Source of the DNA: Candidatus Saccharimonadia bacterium
GTDB taxonomy: Bacteria > Patescibacteriota > Saccharimonadia > Saccharimonadales > Saccharimonadaceae
Direction of reading: 5' to 3'
DNA: 53,137 nucleotides
NCBI GenBank assembly: GCA_023262335.1
Contig: JALRBE010000001.1
Coordinates: forward strand, 1-53,137
Shown: piece by piece, positions 15,182 to 24,632 of the stretch
Layout of the letters: each line of letters begins with the position of its first letter
Numbering within the stretch: position 1 is the first letter of the stretch
Position numbers and translations under genes: made by a program
Notes under the pieces: generated by a model
The model's database searches: none
Told to the model about the DNA's origin: nothing
Seen by the model: only the letters and a program-made list of their open reading frames with translations

Positions 15182-16969
15182 ATGACCATGGGTGACGACG
15201 ACAAAAGGGTGTGGAACCGGTTGGAGCTCAAACATCGCTCCAAAAAACTGAAAAAACACGCGCGCAAAGCCGAGAACGCGACGGTTCGTCATGCCAAGCG
15301 ATTCGTCGTTAACCGCTGGGAGAACATTCGGGAAGTACGCCTGCATATTATATTGTGGCTGAGCGGCGTCGGGTTGTTGATCGCGCTCGTTGGCCTGCAA
15401 ATGTTATGGTTCCAGCAAAGTTACGTAACCAAAGCCCCAACGAACGGTGGTACGTACGCCGAAGCCGTGAAGGGTCCGATTACCACGCTGAACCCTTTGT
15501 ATGCCACGACTCCGGCAGAGGTAGCGGCGGGGCGGTTGCTATTCTCGTCGCTTTACCAGCTGGACGCTTCGGGTAATGTCAAGGGAGACATCGCCACGAG
15601 CATGACGAACGAAGCGGACAAGACGTTTACCGTGTCGCTTCGCAAGGACGTCCGTTGGCACGACCGGTTGCCACTCAATGCCGACGACGTCATATTCACC
15701 GTGAATCTCATGAAGAACCCGGCGGCACGTTCGACGATGACGGCGAGCTGGCGGGGCATCGAGGCGCAAAAGGTCGACGAATATACGGTAAGGTTCCAGT
15801 TACCTGCGTCGTACGCGGCATTTCCGCACGCGCTGACGTTCGCGATACTTCCTCAACATCTTCTGAAGTCGGTGGAGCCGGCGAGCCTTCGGGAGAGCGG
15901 CTTTAGCGACGCGCCTATCGGCAGCGGACCCTTCTCGCTCCGTCTTCTGCAAAACATAGGCACGGGAACCGGTCGCAAGGTCGTTCACATGGTTTCGAAC
16001 AAGGATCACTACGCTGGTCAGCCACGCTTGGACAGGTTGCAGATTCACGCGTACGGCGACGACGATTCGTTTGCTCGCGCCCTGCGTACCGGCGAGGTCA
16101 GCGCGGCAAGCGACGTGTCGGGCGCCGTCGCGAGCTCGGTCGACAAAAGCAGGTACGACGTTATCATGAAGCCGATTAACAACGGGGTGTATGCCATTTT
16201 TAATACCACCCAGCCGTTGCTCGCTAACGCGCAGGTGCGCCGTGCACTGCAAGCAGGTACGAATACCCAGGCGATTCGTGACGATTTGTACGGCAAACCG
16301 CAAGCGATGCATCTTCCGTTCGCGGTTCGCCAGGTTGATGGCAGCGACGCCTTGGCTGCGCCAAAATACGACAAGGCCGCCGCAGCGAAGCTGCTCGCGG
16401 AGGCAGGCTGGACCATGAAGGACGGCATACTGAAAAAAGGCGAGGAAACATTGCAACTGCGCGTCGTTACCCGCAAGAACAGCGATTACGAGAAGGCGCT
16501 TGGAGCGCTTGCCGGCCAGTGGCGTCAGTTAGGGATCGACGTACTTGTCCAGGTGGTCGATACCACGAGTACCGGCCAGAACTTCACGCAGCAGATTTTG
16601 CAAGAGCGGAACTACGACGTGTTGCTTGACGAGCTCGTGATAGGCCCTGACCCGGACGTGTTCGCGTATTGGCACTCAAAGGGGTTGTTGAATTTCTCAA
16701 GCTATAGCAACCAAGTTAGCGACGATGCGCTATCCAGTGCCAGAACCCGATCGGACGAAGCGCTGCGTGCGGTAAAGTACGCTGCCTTCGCCAAGCAGTG
16801 GTTGGCGGACGCCCCGGCTATCGGCTTGTACCAGTCTGATTTCATCTATGTTCGGAACAAAGCTGCCCGGTCCGTGACTCCAGACGAAATAATCGTCGAT
16901 CCCAACGAGCATTACGCCACGGTTCGGTATTGGACTGCCGATCAAAGCGAAACGTTCAAAACGCCTTAG
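15182..16969 (+). CDS. Membrane-anchored peptide/nickel-type substrate-binding protein (SBP family 5)
   Basis: A 595-aa protein with a strongly basic cytoplasmic tail (~1-53), one membrane helix (~54-76) and an extracellular family-5 solute-binding domain. The latter shows the usual GGTYAEAVKGPITTLNPLY opening, a WHDRLPLNADDVIFT motif, GSGPFSL, and a VRRALQAGTNTQAI segment. Most family members are lipoproteins; this one has no lipobox and is held by an uncleaved N-terminal helix. It would capture oligopeptides for an ABC permease, but no permease gene is in the window. It is in an operon with secG. Its last 4 nt (TTAG) are shared with the convergent MFS gene. Confidence 0.88.
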   Translation: MTMGDDDKRVWNRLELKHRSKKLKKHARKAENATVRHAKRFVVNRWENIREVRLHIILWLSGVGLLIALVGLQMLWFQQSYVTKAPTNGGTYAEAVKGPITTLNPLYATTPAEVAAGRLLFSSLYQLDASGNVKGDIATSMTNEADKTFTVSLRKDVRWHDRLPLNADDVIFTVNLMKNPAARSTMTASWRGIEAQKVDEYTVRFQLPASYAAFPHALTFAILPQHLLKSVEPASLRESGFSDAPIGSGPFSLRLLQNIGTGTGRKVVHMVSNKDHYAGQPRLDRLQIHAYGDDDSFARALRTGEVSAASDVSGAVASSVDKSRYDVIMKPINNGVYAIFNTTQPLLANAQVRRALQAGTNTQAIRDDLYGKPQAMHLPFAVRQVDGSDALAAPKYDKAAAAKLLAEAGWTMKDGILKKGEETLQLRVVTRKNSDYEKALGALAGQWRQLGIDVLVQVVDTTSTGQNFTQQILQERNYDVLLDELVIGPDPDVFAYWHSKGLLNFSSYSNQVSDDALSSARTRSDEALRAVKYAAFAKQWLADAPAIGLYQSDFIYVRNKAARSVTPDEIIVDPNEHYATVRYWTADQSETFKTP

Positions 16970-18153
16970 GGCCGTTGTGCTGACCGGCGCAACGTAACCA
17001 AGATCGCGAGCCATAGGCCAAAACCGATGACAAGGACCGCGATGCCAAAAATGACGTACCCGACCTGATACCCGTATTGGCTGACGTACTGGGTAAGGAG
17101 CGTGATCGCGATGATATCGCCAAAGAGGGTGAACAGGTTGAGCGCCGACAGGAGCGTCGCTTTGTACGTATGCTTGATGTCGTTGAGCATTTTTGCCTGG
17201 AAAACGATCATCCTGACGCGCGTGTAGCCTGCGAAAAGCGTAAATGCGCCGATCGTCACGACAGGGTTGGTCGTCGCGCCGATCCCGACGAGACAAAGCA
17301 TGATGACGATGAGATCGAACAAGTAGAACGCGGCCGGTTTCAATCTGTCGAGCACGTGGACGTACCAGCCCATGACGGCACCGGCCAAGCTGGAGAGCGC
17401 TAAGATGAATCCGAACCAGGCGACAGCGATACTGATATCCTGAAAAACGAGTTCCCTGAATTCTCCGCCCTTGTTAGAAATGCCAGAGAGAAAACCGCAG
17501 AACACGAACAAAGCGGCGTTTTCGAGGGTGACGATGCTTTTGACCGCGTTCAGCGGGTTCTTTTTCTTTTTGTACGTCTCATCGCCTTTGGGGTATTCGA
17601 AGCTTATTGTCAGCCAAAGCATGGCTACGAGCGAGAAGAACCCGAGGATGAAGGGTAACGAGTGATGAATGGAGTAAGTGAGTGGCACCAAAGCGACCAA
17701 TAGCACGTTGCCAATAAGCCCGTAGGTTTGCGCCCGGCCCATGACCTTCGTATAGTCCTTTTCGCGCTTGAGCGCATGAAGGGTGTCATGCATGAAGGCC
17801 TCTATGGCACCCGCTTGGAACGCGTAGCCTCCGAAAAACAGCAGGGATGCCAAAAGCCCGCCCCAGAAGTTCGGCATGAACGCGTAGAACAGCGGTGAGG
17901 TCACGGCAATCGCGGCGCCGAGAATGATCGACTTGCGATTACCGATTTTGTCAGCTACGTAGCCCGACGGCAGTTGGAGCAGGCCCTGCGCGAGTGACGA
18001 AACGACCACGATGATCGCGAGTTCCTCGACCGTCACCTGGCCGACGTTCACGAGCTGTATGGTAATGAGCGGCAGGTAGACCCGCTTGGTGAATATCTTA
18101 TACCAAGAGTATTTTACGATGTTTTTTTCAAGCCTGCGTTCGTATGCGCTCAT
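16966..18153 (-). CDS. MFS transporter
   Basis: A 395-aa membrane protein with about twelve helices. The motif GYVADKIGNRKSIILG after helix 2 is a clear MFS motif A. A basic loop (YPKGDETYKKKKNPLNA) divides the two halves. Substrate unknown; it is not a close copy of the MFS protein at 6951. ATG 18153 lies 6 nt after TAGAAT (18165-18160) and has no SD. Confidence 0.85.
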   Translation of the reverse strand: MSAYERRLEKNIVKYSWYKIFTKRVYLPLITIQLVNVGQVTVEELAIIVVVSSLAQGLLQLPSGYVADKIGNRKSIILGAAIAVTSPLFYAFMPNFWGGLLASLLFFGGYAFQAGAIEAFMHDTLHALKREKDYTKVMGRAQTYGLIGNVLLVALVPLTYSIHHSLPFILGFFSLVAMLWLTISFEYPKGDETYKKKKNPLNAVKSIVTLENAALFVFCGFLSGISNKGGEFRELVFQDISIAVAWFGFILALSSLAGAVMGWYVHVLDRLKPAAFYLFDLIVIMLCLVGIGATTNPVVTIGAFTLFAGYTRVRMIVFQAKMLNDIKHTYKATLLSALNLFTLFGDIIAITLLTQYVSQYGYQVGYVIFGIAVLVIGFGLWLAILVTLRRSAQRP

Positions 18154-18186
18154 GGAAAGATTCTAGCATAGGAGAGCGGTCTTTGT

Positions 18187-18214
18187 TTGCAATATGATGG
18201 CGGTACCATATAAT
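18187..18214 (+). promoter_or_regulatory. Promoter upstream of the surface/pilin cluster
   Basis: TTGCAA (18187-18192) and TATAAT (18209-18214) are 16 nt apart. The predicted transcript has a leader of about 110 nt before ATG 18332, unlike most genes here. Confidence 0.6.
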
Positions 18215-18331
18215 GACTACATTACTTATGCTTAGTGGCCGCGTGGCGCGGTCGTGACGCATCATAAGTTGGACGTGATCCAGGGAAGAGCAGGCGCAGG
18301 CGTCGCCGAGAAACGGAACGAACAGCAATAC

Positions 18332-18886
18332 ATGAACAAGAATGAGCGCTCGTATCGTGGGTTTTTATCGTTCGTTGCCACAAAGAAGGTCGCGATTGTT
18401 TTTGGCGTCGCTGTCGTCGTGGTGGTGGCTGGCGTCGTGTTGCTAAGGGTGGTATTGGGTGGTTCCGGTGACTCCGGCGACGGCTCGGACAGGCAGGAAT
18501 ACGCCGTGCGAACGGCCGGCGACGCGATGCGCAGTGGAAACGAAGGGCAGGCCGGTGATATCTACGAAAAGGAAATCGATGCCGAGACCGATCCGACGAA
18601 AAAGGTGGAACTGGCAATAGACCACTCAAGCATGCTGTATGGGGCGGGCAAGCATGACCGTGCCCTGGACGTGGCGACCGAGGCCGAAGCGTACAGCGAA
18701 GACAAATATCTGATTGCCGACTGGCTCGGTCGTTTGTACGAGGCGCGCAAAATGTACGGCGAGGCACGGAAGTATTACGAACTCGCCTTGAAGCACGTGG
18801 AGAGCCCGACGAATAATAACGGGTACACAAAAAAACATTACGACAAAAAGATTGCCGCCATGACTGCGGCCGAGGCGGCAAAATGA
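18332..18886 (+). CDS. Membrane-anchored TPR-like protein
   Basis: A 184-aa protein with a short cytoplasmic N-terminus, one membrane helix (~16-43), a Gly/Ser/Asp-rich linker, then helical repeats that look like TPRs (ALDVATEAEAYSEDKYLIAD, then ARKMYGEARKYYELALKHVE). Its stop overlaps the next gene as ATGA. A GTG at 18254 in frame would add 26 residues; no SD supports either start well. A scaffold role in assembling the surface proteins encoded downstream is inferred from position only. Confidence 0.7.
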   Translation: MNKNERSYRGFLSFVATKKVAIVFGVAVVVVVAGVVLLRVVLGGSGDSGDGSDRQEYAVRTAGDAMRSGNEGQAGDIYEKEIDAETDPTKKVELAIDHSSMLYGAGKHDRALDVATEAEAYSEDKYLIADWLGRLYEARKMYGEARKYYELALKHVESPTNNNGYTKKHYDKKIAAMTAAEAAK

Positions 18887-21195
18887 CAGGCGTCGTATCC
18901 GTACGGAGGATTTCGGTTGTGGGATTCGCTCTCGCAGTGACGGCACTTGTTATCGCCGCGTTCACGGCGCTTGGGTCTTCGACGCCGGCCGCTGCCGCGC
19001 CGTCACCATGTAAAGTCATCATCGCGCTTGATCGTTCGGGGTCTATCGGCTCGGCGCGCTGGAAGAGCATGGGTAACCAAGTGCTGCAATTATTTGGCGC
19101 CGGAGGTATCGACAGGGATGACATCGAAATCGCTTTTTGGACGTTCTCGCACACGTTCGATGCCGGGAACAAGAACTTCAATGCGCCGTACCATGGCTAC
19201 GTAAAGTCGAACGCCACGGTATTGGACTCGGGATATAACGCGTTCAAATCAAGTCTCGGTCTGGCTGACCCTGACGCGATACTGGGCGGCGAGACGAACT
19301 ACGCGCAGGGATTCGGCTACGATACACCTGAGCGCAACCCGTTGTCGTTGCCTAAGAACCAGAGCGCGAGCATCGCGACGATCGCGTCGCAGGCAAGCGT
19401 GATCACGTTTTTGACGGACGGCATCCCGAACTATCCCGGAGGAATGGACTTTGATGATGACGGATGGCAGGCCGGCTACGCGGCCCGGCAAAAATATGAT
19501 GCCAGCGTCGCGGTGATCGGCGGATACCTTAACTCCGACGAAAACTCGTCGTTCGTTCCGAGCTCGTTATACCAAGCCATCAACGGTCCAGGCGCACGGG
19601 CGCCTGCGGACAATATCGGGCCTTTGGATTTTGGCAGCCTGAACGACTTTCTTATGGTACGAATTCCCTTGGCTTGCGGCGCAAGCGTCAACGCGTACGA
19701 GCTGAGACCCGTGGTGACTTCGACGAGCCACGCCGTCATGAGCGGTAAAAAAGCCAGCTTCAACTACGTGGTCAATAATACGAGCGATAACCAGGGTTCG
19801 AGTGATTGGCGCGTTTTTGACGTCACTATCGCTCCAGGAGCGGGCGCGGCAGGTGATCCGTTCGCTTGTGGGGGAACTGGCTATTGCGGCGGAATAAACG
19901 ACTGCGTTGGCATACGGACGCTCATCGGAGGACCAGGAGCGGGAACCTGCAAAGCTGCCGACGACGACGGTGACGGCGTTCCGGATGGTAACGGCACGGG
20001 AGACCGTGATTTTCCGATCGATGTGACCCGCCTTTACGGAGGGATCGCGCGCGATGCCAATAATGATACGGCAGCGATGGCGCTTGGCACGAGGGTTTGC
20101 CGGGTGTTGGTATTGGAGCGAGCAACGTCGGTCGGAGGCAGCAGGCTCCACGGGGCGTGTACGGTCATCGGCAAGACGCCGCTCGTACAAATCCACGGAG
20201 GCGACGTGCGTGTCGGCAGGCTATTCAAGGGAGATAGCGCCGCGACCACGCTTGCAGGAGTGTTCACGACGAACTTCAGTCTTTCGGGCGCTGCGGCACC
20301 GAACGGCGTCACGTTCGGTAGCTGGACCGAATATGGTGTCTTGGCTCCGGGGACGATACTGAGCATGGCATCGCTGTCGGGGTACGCGGACGGGTATATT
20401 CGCCAGCCGTCCGTTCCGCCTGGCTGCGCGCCCGGCGCAGATAAAGGCAGCAACCGCTTGACGTTCGCGAACAGCGGCGCGTCCGGTTGCGGAGGTATGC
20501 AGGGGGCACCGGGGATGGTGCCGGACATCGTTTCGGCGGCGCGATCATGGCGAGTGGTCAATAACCTCGTAAGCGGTACTGTCCAATTGAGTGGCGGGCC
20601 GGGATTGTACCAGAACGAAGAAGGTACGTCCGATGTCCGACTGGGCGCCACCACTATCGATACTGTCAACTCGACCGACAACACCTATGTGGTGTACGTA
20701 CCGAACGCGACGCTGACCATTGAAGGCGATATCCGCGTACGGGATTACGCGAGCCGGACTTACGCGAACGAAAAAGAGGTCCCTCAGTTGATCGTCATCG
20801 CGAAGAATATCAATGTCGCCGAAGGAGTGCGGTATGTCGATGCCTGGCTTGTCGCGAGCGGCTCGGGTAACGACGGCGTCGTTAATACGTGCACGGGTTA
20901 CGGAGGAAGCTTCTCGCCGACCGTATGTGACGACGATTTGTACGTGAACGGCCCTGTTTTCGCGCGCCAATTGCACCTATGGCGAACGACGGTCTACGCG
21001 GGTCAGTGCACCATCGATAATCCCGGAGCGCTGTCGGATCCGGCGCTCAGTGTGCCGAGCGGGTGCGTACGCGATATCGACGATCCTGCCGAAACGGTCA
21101 ACTTGCCGGCAAGCACGCTGCTGTGGGCACTGAGCAGGGGTGCTCACGGGAACCTGCGGACGACGCAGTCAGTCGAACTGCCGCCACTCTATTAA
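18883..21195 (+). CDS. Secreted VWA-domain adhesin-like protein (PilY1-like N-terminal half)
   Basis: A 770-aa exported protein. A hydrophobic signal region ends near AAAA-P (~39). The von Willebrand A domain follows at ~44-265 with a complete MIDAS: D-x-S-x-S (D50, S52, S54), Thr in GGETNY (~138) and Asp in FLTDG (~179). An acidic DDDGDGVPDG loop (~360-369) resembles a calcium-binding loop. The remainder is Gly/Ser/Thr-rich and Cys-containing, likely beta structure. No C-terminal anchor is seen. It sits directly upstream of minor pilin genes, the same context as the pilus-tip adhesin PilY1, which joins a VWA domain to a propeller. Only the VWA part is recognised here. Confidence 0.8.
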   Translation: MTGVVSVRRISVVGFALAVTALVIAAFTALGSSTPAAAAPSPCKVIIALDRSGSIGSARWKSMGNQVLQLFGAGGIDRDDIEIAFWTFSHTFDAGNKNFNAPYHGYVKSNATVLDSGYNAFKSSLGLADPDAILGGETNYAQGFGYDTPERNPLSLPKNQSASIATIASQASVITFLTDGIPNYPGGMDFDDDGWQAGYAARQKYDASVAVIGGYLNSDENSSFVPSSLYQAINGPGARAPADNIGPLDFGSLNDFLMVRIPLACGASVNAYELRPVVTSTSHAVMSGKKASFNYVVNNTSDNQGSSDWRVFDVTIAPGAGAAGDPFACGGTGYCGGINDCVGIRTLIGGPGAGTCKAADDDGDGVPDGNGTGDRDFPIDVTRLYGGIARDANNDTAAMALGTRVCRVLVLERATSVGGSRLHGACTVIGKTPLVQIHGGDVRVGRLFKGDSAATTLAGVFTTNFSLSGAAAPNGVTFGSWTEYGVLAPGTILSMASLSGYADGYIRQPSVPPGCAPGADKGSNRLTFANSGASGCGGMQGAPGMVPDIVSAARSWRVVNNLVSGTVQLSGGPGLYQNEEGTSDVRLGATTIDTVNSTDNTYVVYVPNATLTIEGDIRVRDYASRTYANEKEVPQLIVIAKNINVAEGVRYVDAWLVASGSGNDGVVNTCTGYGGSFSPTVCDDDLYVNGPVFARQLHLWRTTVYAGQCTIDNPGALSDPALSVPSGCVRDIDDPAETVNLPASTLLWALSRGAHGNLRTTQSVELPPLY

Positions 21196-21262
21196 ATTGC
21201 GGCATCTATCAGCTGCGGTCCGTCTCGTGTTCTTGGGAACGCTTATGCTATAATGGCGCCAA

Positions 21263-21997
21263 ATGGGTAGAGAGCGAGGATTCACGATTATCGAAGTAGT
21301 GCTCTTTTTGGCTATTGCCGGCTCGCTGTTCGCGTTGCTCATGGTGGGTATTAGTACGGGCATCGCGCAGCAGCGGTACTCCGAAAGTGTCCGTAGCTAC
21401 AAGGCGCTCCTGCAGGACCAATACCTGGCGGCGGTGAACATTCGCAACCAAAAGACGGATACGGACAAATGCGACCCATTGACTGGCAGAACCGACGGCA
21501 CGGCTCGGAATGACTGGGGCGCGTCCGCATGCGTCATTTTAGGCAGGGTGATTCAAGTGGTGCCGGGCAGGAACGGCGAAACGGTCGAGGTGTCAAGTGT
21601 CGTAGGAATCGATCCAGGCAGTCAATCGGCAAGCGGCGGGGATTTGGCTGCGCTCCGGGCGTACAAGCCGGTCATGGCGACGTTCGACAAACAATCCATC
21701 GATCTTGATTGGGGAGCTCGGCTGACGACCGCTTCCGGAGCGTCCTCGCAAGCGGCAACGACGACGGTGCTTATTCTCCGTTCGCCCGTCAGCGGTCTCA
21801 TGCGCGTTTTCACCGAAGCGTCCAAACCGGCTGACCTTCTAGATATGATTACCGACACGAGCGCTTCACGGAAGCTGAGCAATTGTATCGTCGGGGACAC
21901 GTCGCTGCCGAAGCAAATGGTCACGATCGATCCGTCGATCGCGAGCGTCGACGGGATTACCGTAGACGGCGGGACGAACGCGGATTGCCAGGCATGA
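21263..21997 (+). CDS. Minor type IV pilin-like protein 1
   Basis: A 244-aa protein with a prepilin N-terminus: MGRERG cut before FTIIEVVLFLAI, with Glu at +5 and a ~20-residue hydrophobic helix. The globular part contains two pairs of Cys. It starts its own transcription unit: ATG 21263 is 8 nt after TATAAT (21249-21254) with no SD. It overlaps the next pilin gene by ATGA. Size and position suggest a GspH/FimU-like minor pilin rather than the major pilin. Confidence 0.85.
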   Translation: MGRERGFTIIEVVLFLAIAGSLFALLMVGISTGIAQQRYSESVRSYKALLQDQYLAAVNIRNQKTDTDKCDPLTGRTDGTARNDWGASACVILGRVIQVVPGRNGETVEVSSVVGIDPGSQSASGGDLAALRAYKPVMATFDKQSIDLDWGARLTTASGASSQAATTTVLILRSPVSGLMRVFTEASKPADLLDMITDTSASRKLSNCIVGDTSLPKQMVTIDPSIASVDGITVDGGTNADCQA

Positions 21998-22662
21998 ATC
22001 AGCGCGGCGACACCATAATCGAAGTCATACTCGCCGTCATGGTATTCAGTATCATCGCTGTCGGGGGCATGACGTTGATGAACCAAGGTATCGCTATCGT
22101 CCAGCGGTCACTCGAAATCAGCCAGGTGCGTAATCAAATGGACGCGCAGGCGGACGCGCTGCGCTACATGCATGCGCTTTACGTGACAGACCCAAGCTCT
22201 GCCAGTGCTTCTGCTGCTGCGTGGAAGACGATGACGAGCACGTATTCGGTCGCGAGCGCCCAGCCGTTCGACGAGACTTCTGACACGACGGGCTGCCGCT
22301 TGCCCGTGTCCGGAAAGCCGTTCGCGATCAATACCGTGACGCCCGGTAGTATGGACGACGGCGACCCGATATTGCCGTTCGACCTTGCCAGTGACGACGC
22401 GGGCGTACCGGTGAGCCGGCATAACCCGGTCATGGCAGGCACGGTCGACGCGTTGCTTTCGACCACGTACGCGCAGGTCCGTAGCGTGGAAGGGCAGGTG
22501 GTATCCCAGGGCATATGGGTCGAGGCTGTCCGCTCGGCAAGCATGTCAGCGACAACTCCCGGGTATTATGATTTTCATATACGTGGCTGCTGGTACAGTC
22601 CTGGCCAGGATCTGCCCGTGACACTTGGAACGATCGTGAGGCTGTATGAACCGGTATCGTAA
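21994..22662 (+). CDS. Minor type IV pilin-like protein 2 (PilV/GspI-like)
   Basis: A 222-aa protein with the prepilin signature MNQRG then DTIIEVILAVMVFSII; Glu is at +5 and the cleavage Gly precedes Asp rather than the usual Phe. The position as second pilin gene and the following MNQGIAIVQRSLEISQVRNQ helix resemble PilV/GspI. Start overlaps the previous stop. The C-terminal segment has a Cys in RGCWYSPGQ. Confidence 0.82.
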   Translation: MNQRGDTIIEVILAVMVFSIIAVGGMTLMNQGIAIVQRSLEISQVRNQMDAQADALRYMHALYVTDPSSASASAAAWKTMTSTYSVASAQPFDETSDTTGCRLPVSGKPFAINTVTPGSMDDGDPILPFDLASDDAGVPVSRHNPVMAGTVDALLSTTYAQVRSVEGQVVSQGIWVEAVRSASMSATTPGYYDFHIRGCWYSPGQDLPVTLGTIVRLYEPVS

Positions 22663-23356
22663 GGACAGTCGCGGGTTTACGATCGTCGAGCTCTCGATAG
22701 CAATGACGCTGTTGTCGGTGTTGCTCATCGTGATCGTCTTCCTGGTTATCAGGATCGGGGGTATTTATACGAAGGGAGTTACCATGAAGTCGGTCAACCA
22801 AGCAGGGCAGGTTATCGTGTCCGACATGCGAATGACTATCGGCGACGCTGGCGCGTTTCCTCTCGCCGCCTCGTTCATCGAACAGAAGGATGCCAACGGA
22901 CGAGTCGCGGGCGGCCGATTATGTACCGGCGAATACAGTTATGTGTGGAACATAGGGACGACGGTCGAAACGGACGCCTCCGGCGGGGTGCAGCAAGAGA
23001 ATAATTATGATGGTGACGGAGCGCCTATCAGGTTCGTCCGCTCCCTTGATAACGACAGTACGTACTGCACGGTATCAGCAAGCGGGGAGATGCCGGCAGT
23101 GATCAAAGGCAACTCCACTGAATTGCTATCGGAGTCGGACTTGGCGATCCAGGACTTCGCGATGACTCAGCTGACGACAAACATGGCAAGCGGAGCGTCC
23201 GTGTACAAGATCACAATGCTGATCAGCAACGCCGACACGGAATCGATCGAATCGGCGAGCAACACCTGTCGTCCTCCGAGCGTTTCGGATGACCGGTTCT
23301 GCGCGGTCAACGAATTCGGGTTCACGGTTCACGCCAGCGGAAAGAGAGGGGGCTAG
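22646..23356 (+). CDS. Minor type IV pilin-like protein 3 (PilW/GspJ-like)
   Basis: A 236-aa protein with MNRYRKDSRG, then FTIVELSIAMTLLSVLLIV, a classical prepilin cleavage site with Glu +5. The third position and size suggest a PilW/GspJ-like minor pilin. It overlaps the previous gene by 17 bp and has a GAGG SD inside that gene. Cys pairs occur in the globular domain. Confidence 0.85.
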   Translation: MNRYRKDSRGFTIVELSIAMTLLSVLLIVIVFLVIRIGGIYTKGVTMKSVNQAGQVIVSDMRMTIGDAGAFPLAASFIEQKDANGRVAGGRLCTGEYSYVWNIGTTVETDASGGVQQENNYDGDGAPIRFVRSLDNDSTYCTVSASGEMPAVIKGNSTELLSESDLAIQDFAMTQLTTNMASGASVYKITMLISNADTESIESASNTCRPPSVSDDRFCAVNEFGFTVHASGKRGG

Positions 23357-23360
23357 GCGC

Positions 23361-24527
23361 ATGCGACAATCCAATCAGAGAGGGGCGGCATCCATCTTTA
23401 TTGTTATCTTCACGATGTTGCTCATCATTACGGTCGGCACGGCATTCATTCGGAACATGCTGCAAGGTCAGAGTCAGGCGGCGTCGGACGACCTGTCAAG
23501 AAGCGCGCTTGATTCGGCGTACGCTGGGGTCGAAGACGCCAAGCGTGTTCTGGCGGAATACTACGGGCAAAAGTGCGACACGCAAGCAGGTGCGGCGTCG
23601 GTGCGCTGCACGATGCTGATCGGCGTTCTCAAGGGCGCCGTCGACGCTGCGGGCTGGACGAACGACTGCACGCTCATACCAAAAACCGTTTTGCAACAAA
23701 CCGGCACGGCCGACGGCATAGCGGTACGGGCTGCCGACGGGTCCGGTGCCGATCTCGACCAAGCGTACACCTGCTTGAAAATCCAGATGGAGACGATGGA
23801 ATACAGAGGGACGTTAACGACCGACAATTCGAGCATTGTCAAGCTGCAATCAAGGGCGGGCGACCCAAAGATGGTGCGCTTCGAGTGGCATATGATCCGT
23901 TCCGGACAGACGCTCAACGTCGACGACGGTACCGTCCAGCCGTACAGGTTGCCGCAAAAATGGCCTGATCACCGACCTGCTGTCGTCAAAGCGCAGCTGC
24001 TGCAATTCAAGGGAGGGTTCACGCTTGCTGAATTCGACGCCGACTCGACACGTAACGCATCGCTGTTCCTGCTACCTGCGGCAACGGGCGTCAATCCGCT
24101 GAGCTTGTCGATGGATACAAGGCGCTCAGGCGTGTCCGGCGCAGCGCAGAACGTCCGATGCGTGCAAGCGGCGGTCGACTACGCATGCTCCGTCGATATC
24201 GCGCTTCCTGACATAGGCGACCCTAGCCAGGCACGGACGGCGTATTTGAAGCTCAATCAATTCTATGTCGCCGGCGCGACCAACTTCCGCGTGATGATGC
24301 TTGATGCGGCCGGCAGGACGATGCCGTTCACCGATGTCCAATCGACCGGCAGGGCGAACGAGCTGTTCCGTCGCGTCAGGAGCTACGTCGACGTCGGTGT
24401 TAGCAGCGTACCGAGTCCCGAATCGGCCGTCGACGTGACAAAGAGCCTGTGCAAAGAGTTCACTGTCACCGACACGCAGGCAATCTTGCCGAATCCGAGC
24501 GATGGCTGCCCCGCGCTTCCGCAGTGA
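23361..24527 (+). CDS. PilX/GspK-like pilus assembly protein
   Basis: A 388-aa protein with N-terminus MRQSNQRGAASIFIVIFTML. The RGAAS plus long hydrophobic helix without Glu at +5 is typical of PilX N-terminal and GspK-type minor (pseudo)pilins, which cap the filament tip. The large C-terminal domain is unrecognised. It follows the third pilin by 4 nt with a GAGGGGG SD. Lack of Glu +5 is consistent with a tip-most subunit, by analogy with GspK. Confidence 0.78.
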   Translation: MRQSNQRGAASIFIVIFTMLLIITVGTAFIRNMLQGQSQAASDDLSRSALDSAYAGVEDAKRVLAEYYGQKCDTQAGAASVRCTMLIGVLKGAVDAAGWTNDCTLIPKTVLQQTGTADGIAVRAADGSGADLDQAYTCLKIQMETMEYRGTLTTDNSSIVKLQSRAGDPKMVRFEWHMIRSGQTLNVDDGTVQPYRLPQKWPDHRPAVVKAQLLQFKGGFTLAEFDADSTRNASLFLLPAATGVNPLSLSMDTRRSGVSGAAQNVRCVQAAVDYACSVDIALPDIGDPSQARTAYLKLNQFYVAGATNFRVMMLDAAGRTMPFTDVQSTGRANELFRRVRSYVDVGVSSVPSPESAVDVTKSLCKEFTVTDTQAILPNPSDGCPALPQ

Positions 24528-24552
24528 ACCGCGAACGGCGAAGCAAGGACGC

Positions 24553-24581
24553 TTGTATTGCCGTAGCGCTTAAGCTATAAT
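24553..24581 (+). promoter_or_regulatory. Promoter of the RCC1-like gene
   Basis: TTGTAT (24553-24558) and TATAAT (24576-24581) are spaced by 17 nt. The leader is about 45 nt and contains the SD GGGGGA before GTG 24633. Confidence 0.6.
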
Positions 24582-24632
24582 CGCGCCATAATCGTTTGGC
24601 AGTAAGGTGCGTCAGCAAGATTGGGGGATTGC

